DNA of 64,000 nt, taken from assembly GCA_008704415.1 (NCBI GenBank), contig VXIS01000143.1, positions 1-64,000 on the forward strand. The letters run 5' to 3'. The first letter of the stretch is position 1; every line of letters begins with the position of its first letter. The position numbers and the translations under genes are program-made. The notes under the pieces were generated by a model. The model was not told where the DNA came from and did not search any database. It saw only the letters and a list, made by a program, of their open reading frames with translations. This DNA comes from Sphaerosporella brunnea. Its lineage: Eukaryota > Ascomycota > Pezizomycetes > Pezizales > Pyronemataceae. Positions 48,683-60,740 of the stretch are shown one piece after another.

Positions 48683-49227
48683 CCCCTCTTGGTTTGCTCA
48701 CTGCTACTCCTACTACCACTACTACTACTTTTCTGTTTGGCCTGCAACGGCTGGTGACGTGCGGCCTTTCCTTTTTGATTCGTGAATCGTTTACATGCGC
48801 GGCGCGGCGGTTTTTTGAGATTATAGTTAACCGACTGCTATGTTGTCAGGTGTTTTTTTTTTTTTTTTTTCAACTTTCCTTTCTATGTAATGTTCCGCGG
48901 GAGCTGTACTAGTACGATAACATCCGTGCCAATGACCACGAGGCCGCCAATTCCGAGGCCTGACCAGATCATCATCACTCGTACAGCATGCGCAATTGTG
49001 GCTTGACGGCCATCCCGTTCGTTAGGCGGATCTAGGTAATTACCTTAGCAGGGGACGATCCTTTCCCAGACGATAAGGCTGATGTCTGTAATATCATGCC
49101 CAGGTACACAGAAAAGAAATGGTGACGTAATGGGTTTTCTAGAAAAACGGTCGCCACAAAAAGGATATCCAGTGGAAAACACCATGAACGATCAGAAACT
49201 AATGTTTGCTCAAAAACCATGTTTTGC
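48683..49227. other. Intergenic; weak hint of a small membrane protein
   Basis: On the minus strand about 49049-48886 a frame reads ATIAHAVRVMMIWSGLGIGG and then a hydrophobic stretch, ending near 48886. It is short, has an upstream in-frame stop and no confirmed start, so it is not called. Confidence 0.25.
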
Positions 49228-49622
49228 AGACTATTTGTGCCGACCTCCTCGGCGAGCAAAAACCTAACCCTTTGCACGCCTGGTCGTTCCTCCAATTTTG
49301 ATCCAGTGCATCGTGTAAAGAGTTATATTGAAGAGAAAACTGCATAATCTGCAAATATCACCCTCCATCACCTTCTGGTACGCCCAACTGGATCTCGTTG
49401 CCGTACCTCCGCTGCTACATCCCGGTCCCCCTCCCATATTCGTCCCAGTCCTTCCCATACAGCGAGTCCACGCAGGATCTGCTCCTAAGTGCTAACAATT
49501 AATTTTTCAGGTCGCTAAGTAGGCGTTGTGAAGAGCGTGGTTGAATTATCAGGAGCAACCATCTCAGGTGGAACGGGTTAGGGTTGTTTTTCTCGCATTC
49601 TCGCTGTCGGCACAAATAGTCT
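49228..49622. mobile_element. MITE, 395 bp
   Basis: Both ends read AGACTATTTGTGCCGAC inward, and the match continues with changes to about 45 bp (GAGCAAAAACCTAACCC against GAGAAAAACAACCCTAACCC). No clear target duplication is seen. Non-coding. Confidence 0.7.
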
Positions 49623-49766
49623 AATCCTTAGACATAAACCAAAGTTGGGAGCAAAGTCGAGTGACATCGCGTGTTTAGAGATTGACATCATGTGTTTCAC
49701 CAATTCATCAGCCATCGCAGCGATGGTGTTGAGTTTATCAACAAGCTGTTATCTCTGCAACTAGTA

Positions 49767-50390
49767 TTGAGGCATAACCCTGGCCAAGCGAGCAGACCGA
49801 GATGCATGGCTCCGCAAACACTGCAGCCTAAGACATACTATCGCAGGCCTAGGGGACCCAACCACGTCGCGGCCAAGGCCTCGAAGGGCGATCGCCTCAC
49901 GGTTCTATCAACTGAGGCTGAACAAGGCGCCGACCGCCCCGTACCTCCTATGGACGGGACGCCGGACAGATGACAAGTGCTGGTGGTGTGGAAAGGGCGC
50001 CACTCAGACTCGCAGCCATCCCTTCAAGTTTTGCAGGAGGTGGAAGGCAGAGCAGATGGTGCTGTGGAAAGCGGTCAAAGACGCTACCCGGGATGGTGGG
50101 AGACCGAAGCGCTGGCCGTCCACCTCGGTGGTCAATCTGCTGGCGGACGACAGGTGCACGGAGATTTCCTTCGCAGTACCAAGATTGGATGTTGGCCCGA
50201 CAAGGGCACCTCTACTTTTCCTTGGTGTGTGCGAATTATCCAGTGCGATTTTCCTTTGGTCTATTTCCTTAGGAGGGCCACAGGCCCCGGTAGCGGGTCT
50301 TGTATGACCCGGGGGGTAGCATAGTCTCTTCTCTTCCCATATGTCATGGCCGCAAGCGGCCGAATACAATATGATTAAAACAAAAAAAAA
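49767..50390 (+). mobile_element. 5'-truncated Tad-like LINE insertion with target duplication
   Basis: The reverse transcriptase C-terminal region reads RFYQLRLNKAPTAPYLLWT and then the zinc knuckle DKCWWCGKGATQTRSHPFKF C, as in Tad1-clade elements. After a 3' untranslated part the element ends in an A-rich tail (ACAAAAAAAAA) at 50390. The 13-bp target TCTGCAACTAGTA is duplicated at 49754-49766 and 50391-50403. Only the last 624 bp were inserted. Confidence 0.82.
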
Positions 50391-50403
50391 TCTGCAACTA
50401 GTA

Positions 50404-51338
50404 GGCTTCAGGCTTTGGCATCGTCACATCTCGCAGTCACTCTTTTATGCTGAGTCTACTGGTCGTGTCGCCTCAGTTTTGGGGGTTGGGGCAGGCGAGG
50501 CGACAGTCTGCGGCAAGGCTCGACGGTGATCATGATGATGATGATGATGGGATGATCGGGATGTAGATGGCAGTGTCGGTTGCCCGCTGTGCGGCGACGT
50601 GCGGAGAGTCGGCCATATAAGCTTTCCAACGTATACGAGTAAAAAATGGGTTGTGCTCACTAACCATCACCCACCCTTACAGCGGCGACATATTTTGGCT
50701 AAAAGAGCATTATGTTGACCGTTTTCAAGATGTAATGGTGATTACAAAAGCACGATCACATAATGGTCACATTACTAATTTTTAAAACGGCCCTGCTAAG
50801 ATAGGTAAGCAGGTTTTTGTTCGAAAAACCGAGGGGTGGTGGCGGTAGCTTCTCGAGAAATAGTTATTCAGAGTTTCGAAGTAGGTGGTGATTGCAGCTC
50901 ACTTAGGGCCGTAGAAACGAGAGAGAGCTTATGATCCTGGTATCAAAAACACAACTCCGTTTCAAGTCCCCTCCAGCATTAGAGTCGAGTGATGGTTCAT
51001 GACCTCACAGGAAACTACCCCCAGTTACATTACATCAGACCCTCGTCTATCGAACCCCCTCTATCAAACCTCCCTTCGATAGAAATCGATTTCCGATAGT
51101 AATAGTCAGTCCTCAATAGCCAGCCAGCCGGGCTAGCTGCGTTGGGCTGCGCTCGCTGGGCTGATTAAAAAAAGCCGGGCTGGCTTTTCCATTCGCAGCC
51201 CGGTTGGATGTGAGCTGCATGAGCTGTTGCTCGGGTATGAAGAATAGACGATGATCACACCATCATTGCTTCACTGGATATCACTCTGTACTAATTCGCA
51301 TACAAAGACGCAGCCCGCACGGGCATTTTGGGTACCTA
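50404..51338. other. Intergenic, no gene seen
   Basis: Contains a GAT microsatellite near 50529-50547. No protein-like open frame was found. Confidence 0.45.
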
Positions 51339-51762
51339 CCGTATTTTCTCGCGAGTATGGGATTTGACGGCGAGAAAGTCAATCCTTTTCTAGTAACAAA
51401 GTACTTAGAAACCGCGGATTGGGTGGACCTGGGGTGAACAGAGCGAGTGGAGGAGCTGGTATGCACAATGTCTGCTCTCCGTTTCGTATGACCGGCGCCC
51501 TTTTACAATTTTTGCCTCCTTGTCGTTAAAGGCAAGCTGCAGCGCTTTCGGAACTTGAAGCCTCCCGCTTTGCTCATCCAATGACAGGCGACTCGAACCT
51601 GGTTTGATGTCCGGCTTCATCTTTTGCAGGCGAGTGACGGGGACAGGCGAGTGACGGGGAGTGGCGTCGCGAGGTTGAAGTGCCATTTTTTACGGTGGCT
51701 CCTACACACCACAACTACTTTTGCTACTAGAAAAAGATCGACTTTCGCGCGAGAAAATACGG
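51339..51762. mobile_element. MITE, 424 bp, TA-flanked
   Basis: Both ends read CCGTATTTTCTCGCG inward, with further inverted similarity (TTTTCTAGTA) to about 45 bp. TA flanks both ends (51337-51338 and 51763-51764). A solo end of the same kind is at 3924-3942. A minus-strand frame inside (around 51680-51420) reads LQVPKALQLAFNDKEAKIVK and may be leftover coding sequence. Confidence 0.75.
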
Positions 51763-52133
51763 TACATCAAAGACCTCTGAGCATATCTGCAACACACCCG
51801 CTCACTCACTCACTCACCCACTCGGAATCCATTAACACCCATTAACACCCAGAGTGAAATATACGACAGCATGAAAAGTAAAGAAATAAAAAAAGAAAGG
51901 CTCCGCGGACCTGCCATATCCCATATCCTAAACGCCTGTCTGCCCTCTAAACGAATACTGAAACAAGTCCCAACATAGTAAATGGAGCACACGTAAAGCC
52001 GTGGAAATATATATAAAAAAGAAACAGAAAAAAAAAAAACACACACTCATTCAGAGAAGAAAATGGACTTCTAAGCCAGATGGTACAATTTGTGACGATT
52101 GTGCTGGCTTCAGGTTAAAGCAAAATGCTGGCT
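51763..52133. other. 3' flank of WAPL, no gene
   Basis: A CACT repeat at about 51798-51820, then A-rich sequence. No gene was found. Confidence 0.5.
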
Positions 52134-55100
52134 TCAGATGAAAGCACGAAGCTGCACCATCACGTTCTCTAAACGTGCCGTGAATTGGTTGGGGTCCTCC
52201 TTCTCTAAACGTGCCGTGAATTGGTTGGGCTCCTCCTGGTACTGATACTCATATTCACCGTCCTCGCTTCCGAGTATGGTCTGGTCCACCTTGCGGTGGT
52301 GGGCAACGAACTCCCCGATGGCGCCCATCAGGCACTTGAGATTCGAGTCAGGAAACTTGCCAAAAGCCTTGTAACGCATGGGAGCCTCCTGACAGAGACG
52401 ACCCAAAAGAACGGCGAGGTATCCAAACGCGACGTTCTTTTGTGACTCTTGAATGGACTCGGCCTGTGCGTTCAAGTCAGAAAACAGTCCCACCCCCCAA
52501 AATAAACGGAGAGCCTACCTCAGAGACGCGCTTGAGTCTATCGAGGAAGATATCGAGGAGAACATCGATAGCATATGGATTACCCTCGATAGAGTAAACG
52601 ACTACGCGACCATTAGCGACCATTTGAAATCACAGACGGGCGATGAACGTCAATATACCTCTATCATCAAACACATTTCTAGCAGTACTTGAGAACTCGC
52701 TCAGATTGAACATCAAGGCCAAGCTTAGGATGAGCAAATCGACCGACAACAACCGGTCTTGCTCCTCGAGAACCCCATCCAACTTCTCGAACTTCTCCTT
52801 GCACAACGCGACGAGGTTGACGATGAGGCGCGAGGCAGCGAGCTGTTCACAAGCCACGGGCCGGTTGTGAGTGACGTTGATCAACAAGCGGAGTAAGAGA
52901 AACAGGACGGCTCCGAGGTCCTCTTCACAAGTCCAGCCCAATATGGCTGGAACGAGGTTACCAAGCAAGGCCAGGTCGTTCTCGGAAACTTGAGAATCGA
53001 GAGATCCGTAGCCTCCCATGCTGTAAGCTTCCAAGATCGACAGCGGAAGCTTCAAGAGCTGCAGGCCATGAGTTTCAAAAACCTTGGGGTATTGCGGCTT
53101 TTTGGAGAAAGATGTCACGAGGTCGACCAAACCATGTAACACGTCGGTGGAGAGAATCTCATCGACGCTCCCACGAGCGCGGGTGTCTCTGATCAATTTA
53201 TCCAACACCTTCAGCGCCATGATCTGAGGAGAGATCACCGTCGTGGGTTTGCCTGAAAATGCCTCCGACTTTGCAACCAGCTGGCGGAACTCGTCGACAC
53301 CCCAGATTGGTTTGTCCTTCGCGATCAACGCGATGTCTCTAGAGTCGCAAAGCATTTTGGCCAGCATAGAGATAACCCCGTTGCGATACACATGGAGCAT
53401 GATTCTGGGAGTGGTATCGTAGCGCAGCAGAGTCAAGACGTGGTGTGAGAGCGCAAAACAAATGACCTAGCTGATGTTAGAACGCTCTAAATCAGTAAAA
53501 TGACATCGTCTCACCTCGTCGGTCGGCTGGTCCATTCTGGATAAAAGGCGTTCATCAAACGAACTTGAACGGAACTTTTGGCTGAAGATCCTGTCGTTCA
53601 GTTTTTTCGCCAACCAAAAGTATCTGAATACTTGTTAGCTATGTATTAAACAACAATAAAGAGCAGTCTCACCCTGAACACCTGATGTCGAGGGAGCCAG
53701 TCCCTTCAATATCTGAGAAGAATTCTTCGATGTCGTCAAGGAACCTACAGTGTTCCCCAGATACTCTCAATTCGTGACTGCTGATAATTTCGCCTCTATT
53801 GTTTCCCTCTTCGGCTTCGTCATTGGGAGGCTTTGGATGATGCTCAAGAATGCGTCGCTTTGGTTTAGTGGACTTGGGGCCAGGAAGAGCTGGCATGTTC
53901 AGCAAAAAGGCCTCCAAGCTACCAATCGATTCATCTGCTTTATATGATCTCTCCCGCCCATACGTGATTCGGGGACCGCCTGCCCCAGTTGGGTTTCCAA
54001 ACTGTCGCTGGATGGTAATCTTCACCTCTTGAGAGGTCGATTGCTGCGATTCGGAAATATTTTGGGACTCAATGATAGACCGTGATTGAGGAGGCGATGG
54101 TGACCGATGGTAGCTCGATCCAAGTTGGAAGATGGAACCAGTGTTGAATCCCTCCTGGATGCTGTCCTTCGGCGAGGTGCTTTTTCTTCTCCTAGAACGC
54201 CTTCCAGACTTTGCCTGAAGGGCATCAATCAATCTCTTTCGAGGTCTGGCCGAAGGGGTTATTCGCTCATCGATTGGGAGCGACGTTACCGTCTTCGTTC
54301 CCGTTTTGGAGCGCTCGGCAGCTTTAGGCTTTTCGATCACGTTCTTCTCTGGCCGCATCGCCTCTGGAATAGATTTTTGACTTCCAGGTATCGATCTCTT
54401 GGGCTGCGGCGGCGGCGGCGGTTTATCGACCTTCCCCTTAGGCGCCTGTGGTGCCGAAGCACGGTTCTGAGCACTTCCCGGGGTGACTGCTTGCTGAACG
54501 CTTGGGGTAGGGGACTTCCCGGAGGCTTTTGGCTTCGAAATTGGCCGCTTAGACTGCAGGGGAGTCACGGAACTAGGTCCAGGCGGCACGCTCTCCTTTT
54601 CAGCGGAGGTCTCAAAGGAGTGCTTCGCCAAAGCCGAGGTGTCAGCCGCTGCCGGTGCTTTTCGCTTCTCGGTAGGTGTTGGACTGTTCGAATTGGTGGG
54701 CGGCTTGCCGGTGATAGTGATAGTCGATTTGCTGGGTTTGGGTCCGGTGGGCTTATCCGGCTTCACCCAGCTGGCCCGGGAGGGCTTGCTCGTGGGGGGG
54801 GCCTTATTGTGCTGCTCGGCGGTGGGGATGGCTCGAGCCTTGGCCGCTGTTCCGGTTGGTTTTGAAGTAGATTTCGAAGGCACACGCTTTCGTTTCGAGG
54901 AGTATTTAGACACCGGCTCGGAATCCTCCTGGCTGTCGCATGGCATATCATACAGTCGCAACTCGTCGCGAGCGGCTTCTTGCTGTTCCTGCTGCAATTG
55001 GGCAGCGGCGGCTTTGTCGGTCGAGTCCTCGTCTTGGAGAATGGTAGATGGTGAAAGTTTTCGAGCTTTGCGTGCACGCGCGGCGGAGGATGTGGCAGCA

Positions 55101-55387
55101 GCGATGGGTGCGTCGTGAGGAAGCTGGCCTTGCACATCTTTCTTTTCTTGCGAATCTTTCTTGTCTTGCCCATCTTTCTTGTCAGGCTTACTCGTATGGA
55201 TGAGGGCAGCGGCGACCGTGCTGGCGTCTCCTGCTTTTTTAACCGTGTTCATTGAAGAGCTTGAATTGGTTGAGGCATCACGCTTGACGAAGATGTCATC
55301 GTGTTGGGTAAGGGAGATTCGTTTGTGGGTGGATTTTCCATAGGTATTTTTGATTGATAGCCTCTTCTTCCAATTGGAGGGATCCAT
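52134..55387 (-). CDS. WPL1: WAPL-family cohesin release factor
   Basis: Opens the cohesin ring together with Pds5. Exons (minus): 55387-53673, 53623-53515, 53466-52659, 52601-52519, 52463-52134; 1014 aa. The first 500 residues are disordered, rich in Lys, Pro and Ser, and start MDPSNWKKRLSIKNTYGKST. The WAPL domain begins near FLDDIEEFFSDIEGTGSLDI and runs through FDERLLSRMDQPTDE, ILGWTCEEDLGAVLFLLLRL, INVTHNRPVACEQLAASRLI and AESIQESQKNVAFGYLAVLL, ending VMVQLRAFI. The 57-nt intron at 52602-52658 contains a stop if read through. A 36-bp tandem repeat near the end gives two copies of a 12-residue unit (EEPNQFTARLEK, EDPNQFTARLEN). Confidence 0.88.
52165..52236 (-). repeat. 36-bp tandem duplication inside the WAPL C-terminus
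   Basis: TTCTCTAAACGTGCCGTGAA recurs at 52165 and 52201, exactly 36 bp apart, so the reading frame is kept. Confidence 0.9.
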
Positions 55388-57715
55388 GCTTGGGAGAAGG
55401 GGGAGTGTGTTTTGGGGGGGGTTGTTGTTGTTGTTGGTTGTTGTTGCTGTGGTGATGATGATGATGAGGATGATGATGAGGCAATGGTGGTGGTGGTGGT
55501 GGTTTGAAGGGTCTCACTTCACTAGCGGGATTGTTTCACTCACTCACTCACTGGAATGTTTAAGCGACAAGAAGGATTTGAAAGTACACCATCGAGATTT
55601 GTGTATGGGGGGGGGCAGGGTTGGGGTTGACCAAGCGAGCAAGCGATGAGATGAGCAGATGCCGTTGCTGCTGCAACGTTTGATAAAACACCAGCAAAAG
55701 CTCAAAGTCAAACACACACACAAGCAAATATGAAAAAGTCTGTGGTGCGACAGCTTTCCCCGCATTCCAACCCAGACTGGGCTATCCCCCCCCCTGCGTT
55801 GACATGACAGCAAACATGCAGGGCGCCCCCACCCCTGCCCCACCCCCCCAGATGCTTTGAACCCCATCGGGCAGCTTCGATGCAGTGTTGATCAAGTGCA
55901 AATAGAGTACAAGAGTATTACATGTGAGACATGTAGCGAAGAGCATGTGTTTGTTTCACGAAAATAAAACATTCTATCAAGAAGATGATTATAATCATAA
56001 TTGAAACTGGGATCTACACACAGCATTCACCCAGAATCCCATTTCTCCATTTTAAGAGTTGGACACAGATTTGCTGTTGGGTACCAAATGACGAAGTGAA
56101 CATCGCCGCCCCCCGCCCCCCCCACAAGTAAAAAAAAAAACACCAATAACAACATCACGAACACCATGCGAGCGACCGAACAAACGAGCCAGTGCGGTTC
56201 AGGATGTCACTGCGCATCCTGATGGCTCGCATTCCGATCAAGGACGGAGCTGCTCACGGGAGTGCTCCGCCGACCAACCCGTCTTCTCCCACCCTCTCTC
56301 TCTCCTTGCGTCTGACCTCCACCCCGAGGATCGGATTGACGATTCTCCAGCCAATCAAGGTGAACACGGAGATGGCCAGGAGGGAGGTGGCATTTCGTTT
56401 TCTCCCGTTACGTACCTTGTTTTGTTGTAGAGGCGTGAGTTCAAAAAGTACTGGCAGTCATGGGACGAAATGACTTCGGGACGCCGAGTTACCGCTTGTT
56501 GACTTTTGGGCGGATTACCATAGTCGCAGTCGGATGGCTGCATGCCTCCTTCGGCCACCCACCAAACCTTATCGACGATATCGTTAGCTGGGAGGAGATT
56601 ATGTGGGTGCGAACGGGGTCTCGATGGCCATCATCTCCATCTGGCTGGTCGGTGGGATGCGCATGCATACCCACCTGCACGCAGACGCAGAGGGGCCTGG
56701 ACTCAGCTTCTGCAACCCAGTCTAACTCTAAACCCAGAGCTTCCAGCAGCCCTATCCAATGCCGGGGCGGGCTATAGCTGCGACCGGCGATTGAGAAAGG
56801 CAGGCTGCCGGTAAGGGCAACCTTTTTTATGCAGGATGACCTCTGCACTCTTCGAGTCGGCGCGCCTGATCTGACCAGACCGAACCGGGGGCCTCTTGGC
56901 TGTTTTTCCGTGATTGGCAATCAAAATGAGGGCCTTCACTAGATACGAGCGTCAAGCTGTACCGATATAAGGCCTGTGTGGAGTGGAAGGTCGATTTAAA
57001 AAAGGTCTGATAACTAGGCAGCAAATAGGTTATTTCGAGATTTATTGGACGCTGCCGGTGTCGTTATTCAGCTTAACGGGCGACTCGCACCGAGGGCTCG
57101 TGAATTCTCCTTCAAACTGATGGGTCAGCGGCTCGAGGACATTCTACACGCATAAATACCACTTGGACGAGGTTATACTGCAAGAATCTCGGGTCATTCT
57201 GCATAAAAAAAGGTCGCGGGGGTTATCTTTTTTTTTTTATAAGTCTGTCGGCGTTTAGGCGTTATTTCTTGCCTACCACACTTTTCACTTTTGCCCAACA
57301 GTTTTGCAGGCCTCACACCGCGCTGCTTCTTCACCCGTCCCCTCCTCCTCCCAATTTTCTTCCAGACCTGGCAACAGTAGACCGCCGCAGACCCGGCCGA
57401 TTTCAGAACCTACCCTAGTGTGCTTGCCGGTGTTGTACGCCGACAGAAGCCATGATCAAGGTCATGGGCGCAATATACAGACACATCACCGTGTAGATTC
57501 GTGGTATACTGGAAGGTAAATAAGTAGATACATTGCGTTCGAGGAAACTGTTGAGAAAAACACCTTGTGGTGGCCGCATCTACCAGTGGTTTATAAAAAA
57601 ATAGGTACATTCATGACACGAAATTGAGCCCCGCTTGACCCACCGCACACCGGCTGAAAAATGAGCTCGAGCTGCCTTGATACCTAGGTCGGGTGGAAAA
57701 AGGCGATTCACAATG
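55388..57715. other. Intergenic; no secure gene
   Basis: Begins with the WAPL leader (TTG/GGT repeats, 55420-55510). Around 56180-56480 on the plus strand two protein-like pieces in different frames (DGSHSDQGRSCSRECSADQ and REFKKYWQSWDEMTSGRR) can be seen but not joined. The rest shows no gene. Confidence 0.35.
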
Positions 57716-57831
57716 TTGATGTTGGTGTTGATGTTGGTGTTGATGTTGGTGTTGATGTTGATGTCCCTGTGGAAGACTTCCCGCACGACGGCGTACTCTA
57801 CCCTATAGCCATAAACATCAGCAGCCGTCCC

Positions 57832-57872
<41 letters not shown>

Positions 57873-57905
57873 CAGTGGTGGTGGTCGTAGTGGTGGTGGT
57901 GATCT
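57716..57905. repeat. Microsatellites: 12-bp GTTGATGTTGGT units and AGT run
   Basis: About four units of GTTGATGTTGGT lie at 57716-57765, and a run of AGT triplets at 57834-57873. Open frames over them are Thr or Asn/Ile repeats and not genes. Confidence 0.85.
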
Positions 57906-58583
57906 TGGATAGTACCACAAGGTGTCCTCTACCTTAAAGTCGAATATCAGTTTGATGGGAAAGGGGGAATCCTGCGGGAAGTTTCCCAGTATCAGTTTTC
58001 AGTCTTCGAAATACCGATTGAGCGAAATCAAACCCCTGCTTCCAGTTCGATATCTGAGTAACCTGACTGTACCAAATTGACCTGCTTCGAAGCTGTCTTG
58101 GGATTCAGGCCCATGAGCTGGAGGGAAAGAGGCACCTGCGCATGTTCTCGCTCGTATGTATACTACACACTGCTTTATGGCAATAGTCTATCAGCCCACC
58201 AAAGGCACAGGATAGAAGTGCGCTCTCGAGTCCACTATGGCTGTCCAGCAACTACAGACAGACGCCCATGGAAGGGCGATTGCCTTTCGCAATCATATCG
58301 ATCACTCTTACAGATCGCAAATATATACCTATCGCGATTGGAGGGATTCGACTGTATCTTCAATCAATCTTATCTTCTTTCTACACTAAAATACAATCAC
58401 ACCAACTCACTACACGTACCTATCGAATACCAAGTTTGAGAATAGGCTGTGCGCTCGTGAAATTAATCCAATTTCGCTATCAAAAACGCCAAAGATGGGA
58501 CCAAACGACATGCATGGCATAGAAAACATAAAATAAATTTCGCCCGCCCTCCGACCCTGCGTCAAACCCATCCATATAAACCA
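57906..58583. other. Intergenic, no gene seen
   Basis: No protein-like open frame. This is the 3' side of the decayed gene that follows on the minus strand. Confidence 0.45.
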
Positions 58584-60190
58584 TCACCAGGGAGTATCCG
58601 CCGGCTGTGGTAATCGAGCAACAACCGTACCCCGCTTGGAGGTTAGTCTGTCGTTCAGAAGTTCATCCAACAATGCGGATGCGAAGGCCCCTGCGATCGT
58701 TTGCTGAATGCCGTGATAGAGTCCACGATCATGTGCTACGTTGCGCATGGTCAGTCTATTGCCCAATGCTTGCTGCTGATTCTGACTGTGGGTACATAAT
58801 TTTGTCGGGACAAAACGAGCTAGAAAGATAAGCAGCTCCTTGAACTGCCTGACATCGTTCGGGATGCTGCGCAGCCGTTCCCTTACCAACAGACAGACAT
58901 AGCCTTTGCGCTGACACCTGCGGGACATCTGCATGTCGAGGCCCGCAGTCAATATCCCAACGACCTGCAGCTTGTCAACGACTCGGCGATCATGGTCCGC
59001 CAATGTGATCAGCCAGCTCAGCATATCCCGCAACACCCTCGTGAGCTTTGCCTTGTCGGTTAACCACTTCTTCGACGTGGGCTTGCTTCGAAGGGTCGTC
59101 GCAACTTCCATGACGCAAAACTCATGACTTTCGTCATTTTAGCTGCAAAGGATACCGTTGTGTCTAAGGCCGGACCTCATCCGCAACGATGGTTCGCTGC
59201 GGCGGCGGTTTCTGCGTAAAATGGAAGACTGGCAAGTGAATTCGCCACTGCAAACTCGAATCAGCATCCCGGATGATGGCAATTGACCCGACTTGAGTGT
59301 TACATACCGCACTAGAATGACACCGGGATTTGACAAGAAAGATCCGTCGATTATAGGCGACCAAATATTGACTGAATACCAGTTTTCGTGACACTTGCTG
59401 CGGAGAGGCTGATCCTCGTGCTCGAAAAGAAGCAGACTGTTCCCAGTTGACCGATAAAGAACACATACGTAGAGTAGATTCGGGCACCACTAACAATTGA
59501 CGAATAGCATTTTCAGCCCACTCAGAATCGAAATATCGATCCTTATCGTTGTCATCACCGGAAGCTAAGTAGCTGGTGGTCGTTATCACCTTCCTGAAAT
59601 CCGTGGTTGTGGTAACCTCATCAAATTCAGTAAGCTTCACCCCGGCCAAGAAGACCTGCCAAAAATGCACATACCTGATCAAAGCGTTCCAATGACTGCG
59701 CAAAATTCAGAGGAAGAGCAGGCAGTTGCGGTACTTCGGCGACGATAGCATTCCAATCATCAGAAAACAGACCACGAATCGTTTCGTTGTCAAAATCTAC
59801 CGTCTAATCTCGAATTAATTGGCGGACGGAGGCCGGTAACAGCATCGTGTGGTATATGCTTGATAAAGAATATCCTCAATCGTCTTGCCACTGGGAAGGT
59901 GCCATTTCAAGTTGCTTTGAAACTGTTCATACGAATCTTTGAGGCATGATCGAGATTCTTAGGTGCGGTGCGGTCATCAAGTTCGTCGTCAGATGTTGCG
60001 TCGGTTCCATGTTGTATGGAGTCGTCGTCGTCGCAAACGCTACCAGAGAAAGGCGAAGATCCTGGCACGATCTGGACAGAACCGACATGGACAGAACCAT
60101 GGACAGAAGAGTTGGCAATCGAAACCGTGTTGGGGGGCGTAGCCCGTGAACATCGTGAGTGTCCACAACGCGCTTGTCCGATCTGGCAGC
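58584..60190 (-). pseudogene. Decayed member of a fungal family of unknown function
   Basis: On the minus strand the parts appear in order but in shifted frames. First comes a Ser/Val-rich start and acidic run (SDDELDDRTAPKNL), then YEQFQSNLKWHLPSGKTIED, FDNETIRGLFSDDWNAIVAE, LERFDQ joined over a 58-nt intron (59617-59674) to VTTTTDFRKVITTTSYLASG, and DRYFDSEWAENAIRQLLVVP. The last block is EVATTLRSKPTSKKWLTDKA ... LRDMLSWLITLADHDRRVVD ... LQVVGILTAGLDMQMSRRC, ending near 58584. From memory, 'WHLPSGKTVEDV' and the later 'KxLRDM ... VVGxLxAGLxMQ' block mark a large, uncharacterised fungal family best known from Mucoromycota. Stops and frame changes after the acidic run, after PPSAN and before SHEFCVMEVATT show it is broken. 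Confidence 0.5.
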
Positions 60191-60448
60191 CTGTGAGTAG
60201 TATCTGTGGACAGTATCAGCGATACATGGGGACCATACCGGACGCGGGCAAGTATGGCAGGGACTTGTGATGACAACCCAGCGAGTAAAAGTGGTAGTGG
60301 TCGCTCGTTAATGACACCAAAGCGAGCGGTCGAGGCCCCTACGAAACCTAACCAGAGGGAGACACGGGGGCGGCGACACGAATGTGAGGCCAATCCGGCT
60401 TCTTCGGCCTCCCAGCGCCCACGCATGTCTGGCTTTTATGGCCGCATA

Positions 60449-60740
60449 TGGTTGGGGACACCTAAAGACGGAGGGGTTTGGGTACCGTGACTTTGGACAG
60501 AGCATCCTCCACCAAAAAAAAGTTATTTTTAAAAATAACACTATCAGGGGCCTAGTGTTCGCTCGCTCTATCGACTGATTAACTCAGAATTTCCGAATTC
60601 TGCCTGGTTGTTGAGAAAATAGGACCCTCCCCGGGGACAAATGGTCAAAAAAGGAAGATTCACACTCATCACTCGGCACTTTTGTATGTGTTACTAAGCG
60701 AAATGAATGTCAGAAATCCCACACTAGGAGTCCCCAACCA
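60449..60740. mobile_element. 300-bp MITE family, copy 2 (292 bp)
   Basis: Same orientation as the copy at 31690-31989 and nearly identical, including the shared palindrome TTATTTTTAAAAATAA. TA duplications are intact on both sides (60447-60448 and 60741-60742). Confidence 0.85.

Noticed and set aside
52602..52658. In-frame TGA in the WAPL gene, first read as a nonsense mutation
   Set aside because: The segment is a 57-nt intron (GTATATTG ... GCGTAG, with a GCTAATG branch box). Removing it joins AFDDR-type and AIDVLLDIF parts in frame and restores the conserved C-terminus.
54107..54865. 252-codon plus-strand frame opposite WAPL
   Set aside because: Arg/Gly/Leu-rich shadow of the Lys/Pro/Ser-rich WAPL N-terminus.
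56489..56920. 143-codon minus-strand frame
   Set aside because: No conserved pattern; composition is irregular and no neighbouring exon could be joined.
57580..57918. Thr-repeat and Asn/Ile-repeat open frame on the minus strand
   Set aside because: It is a translation of AGT and GTTGAT microsatellites; no start context or conserved flank.
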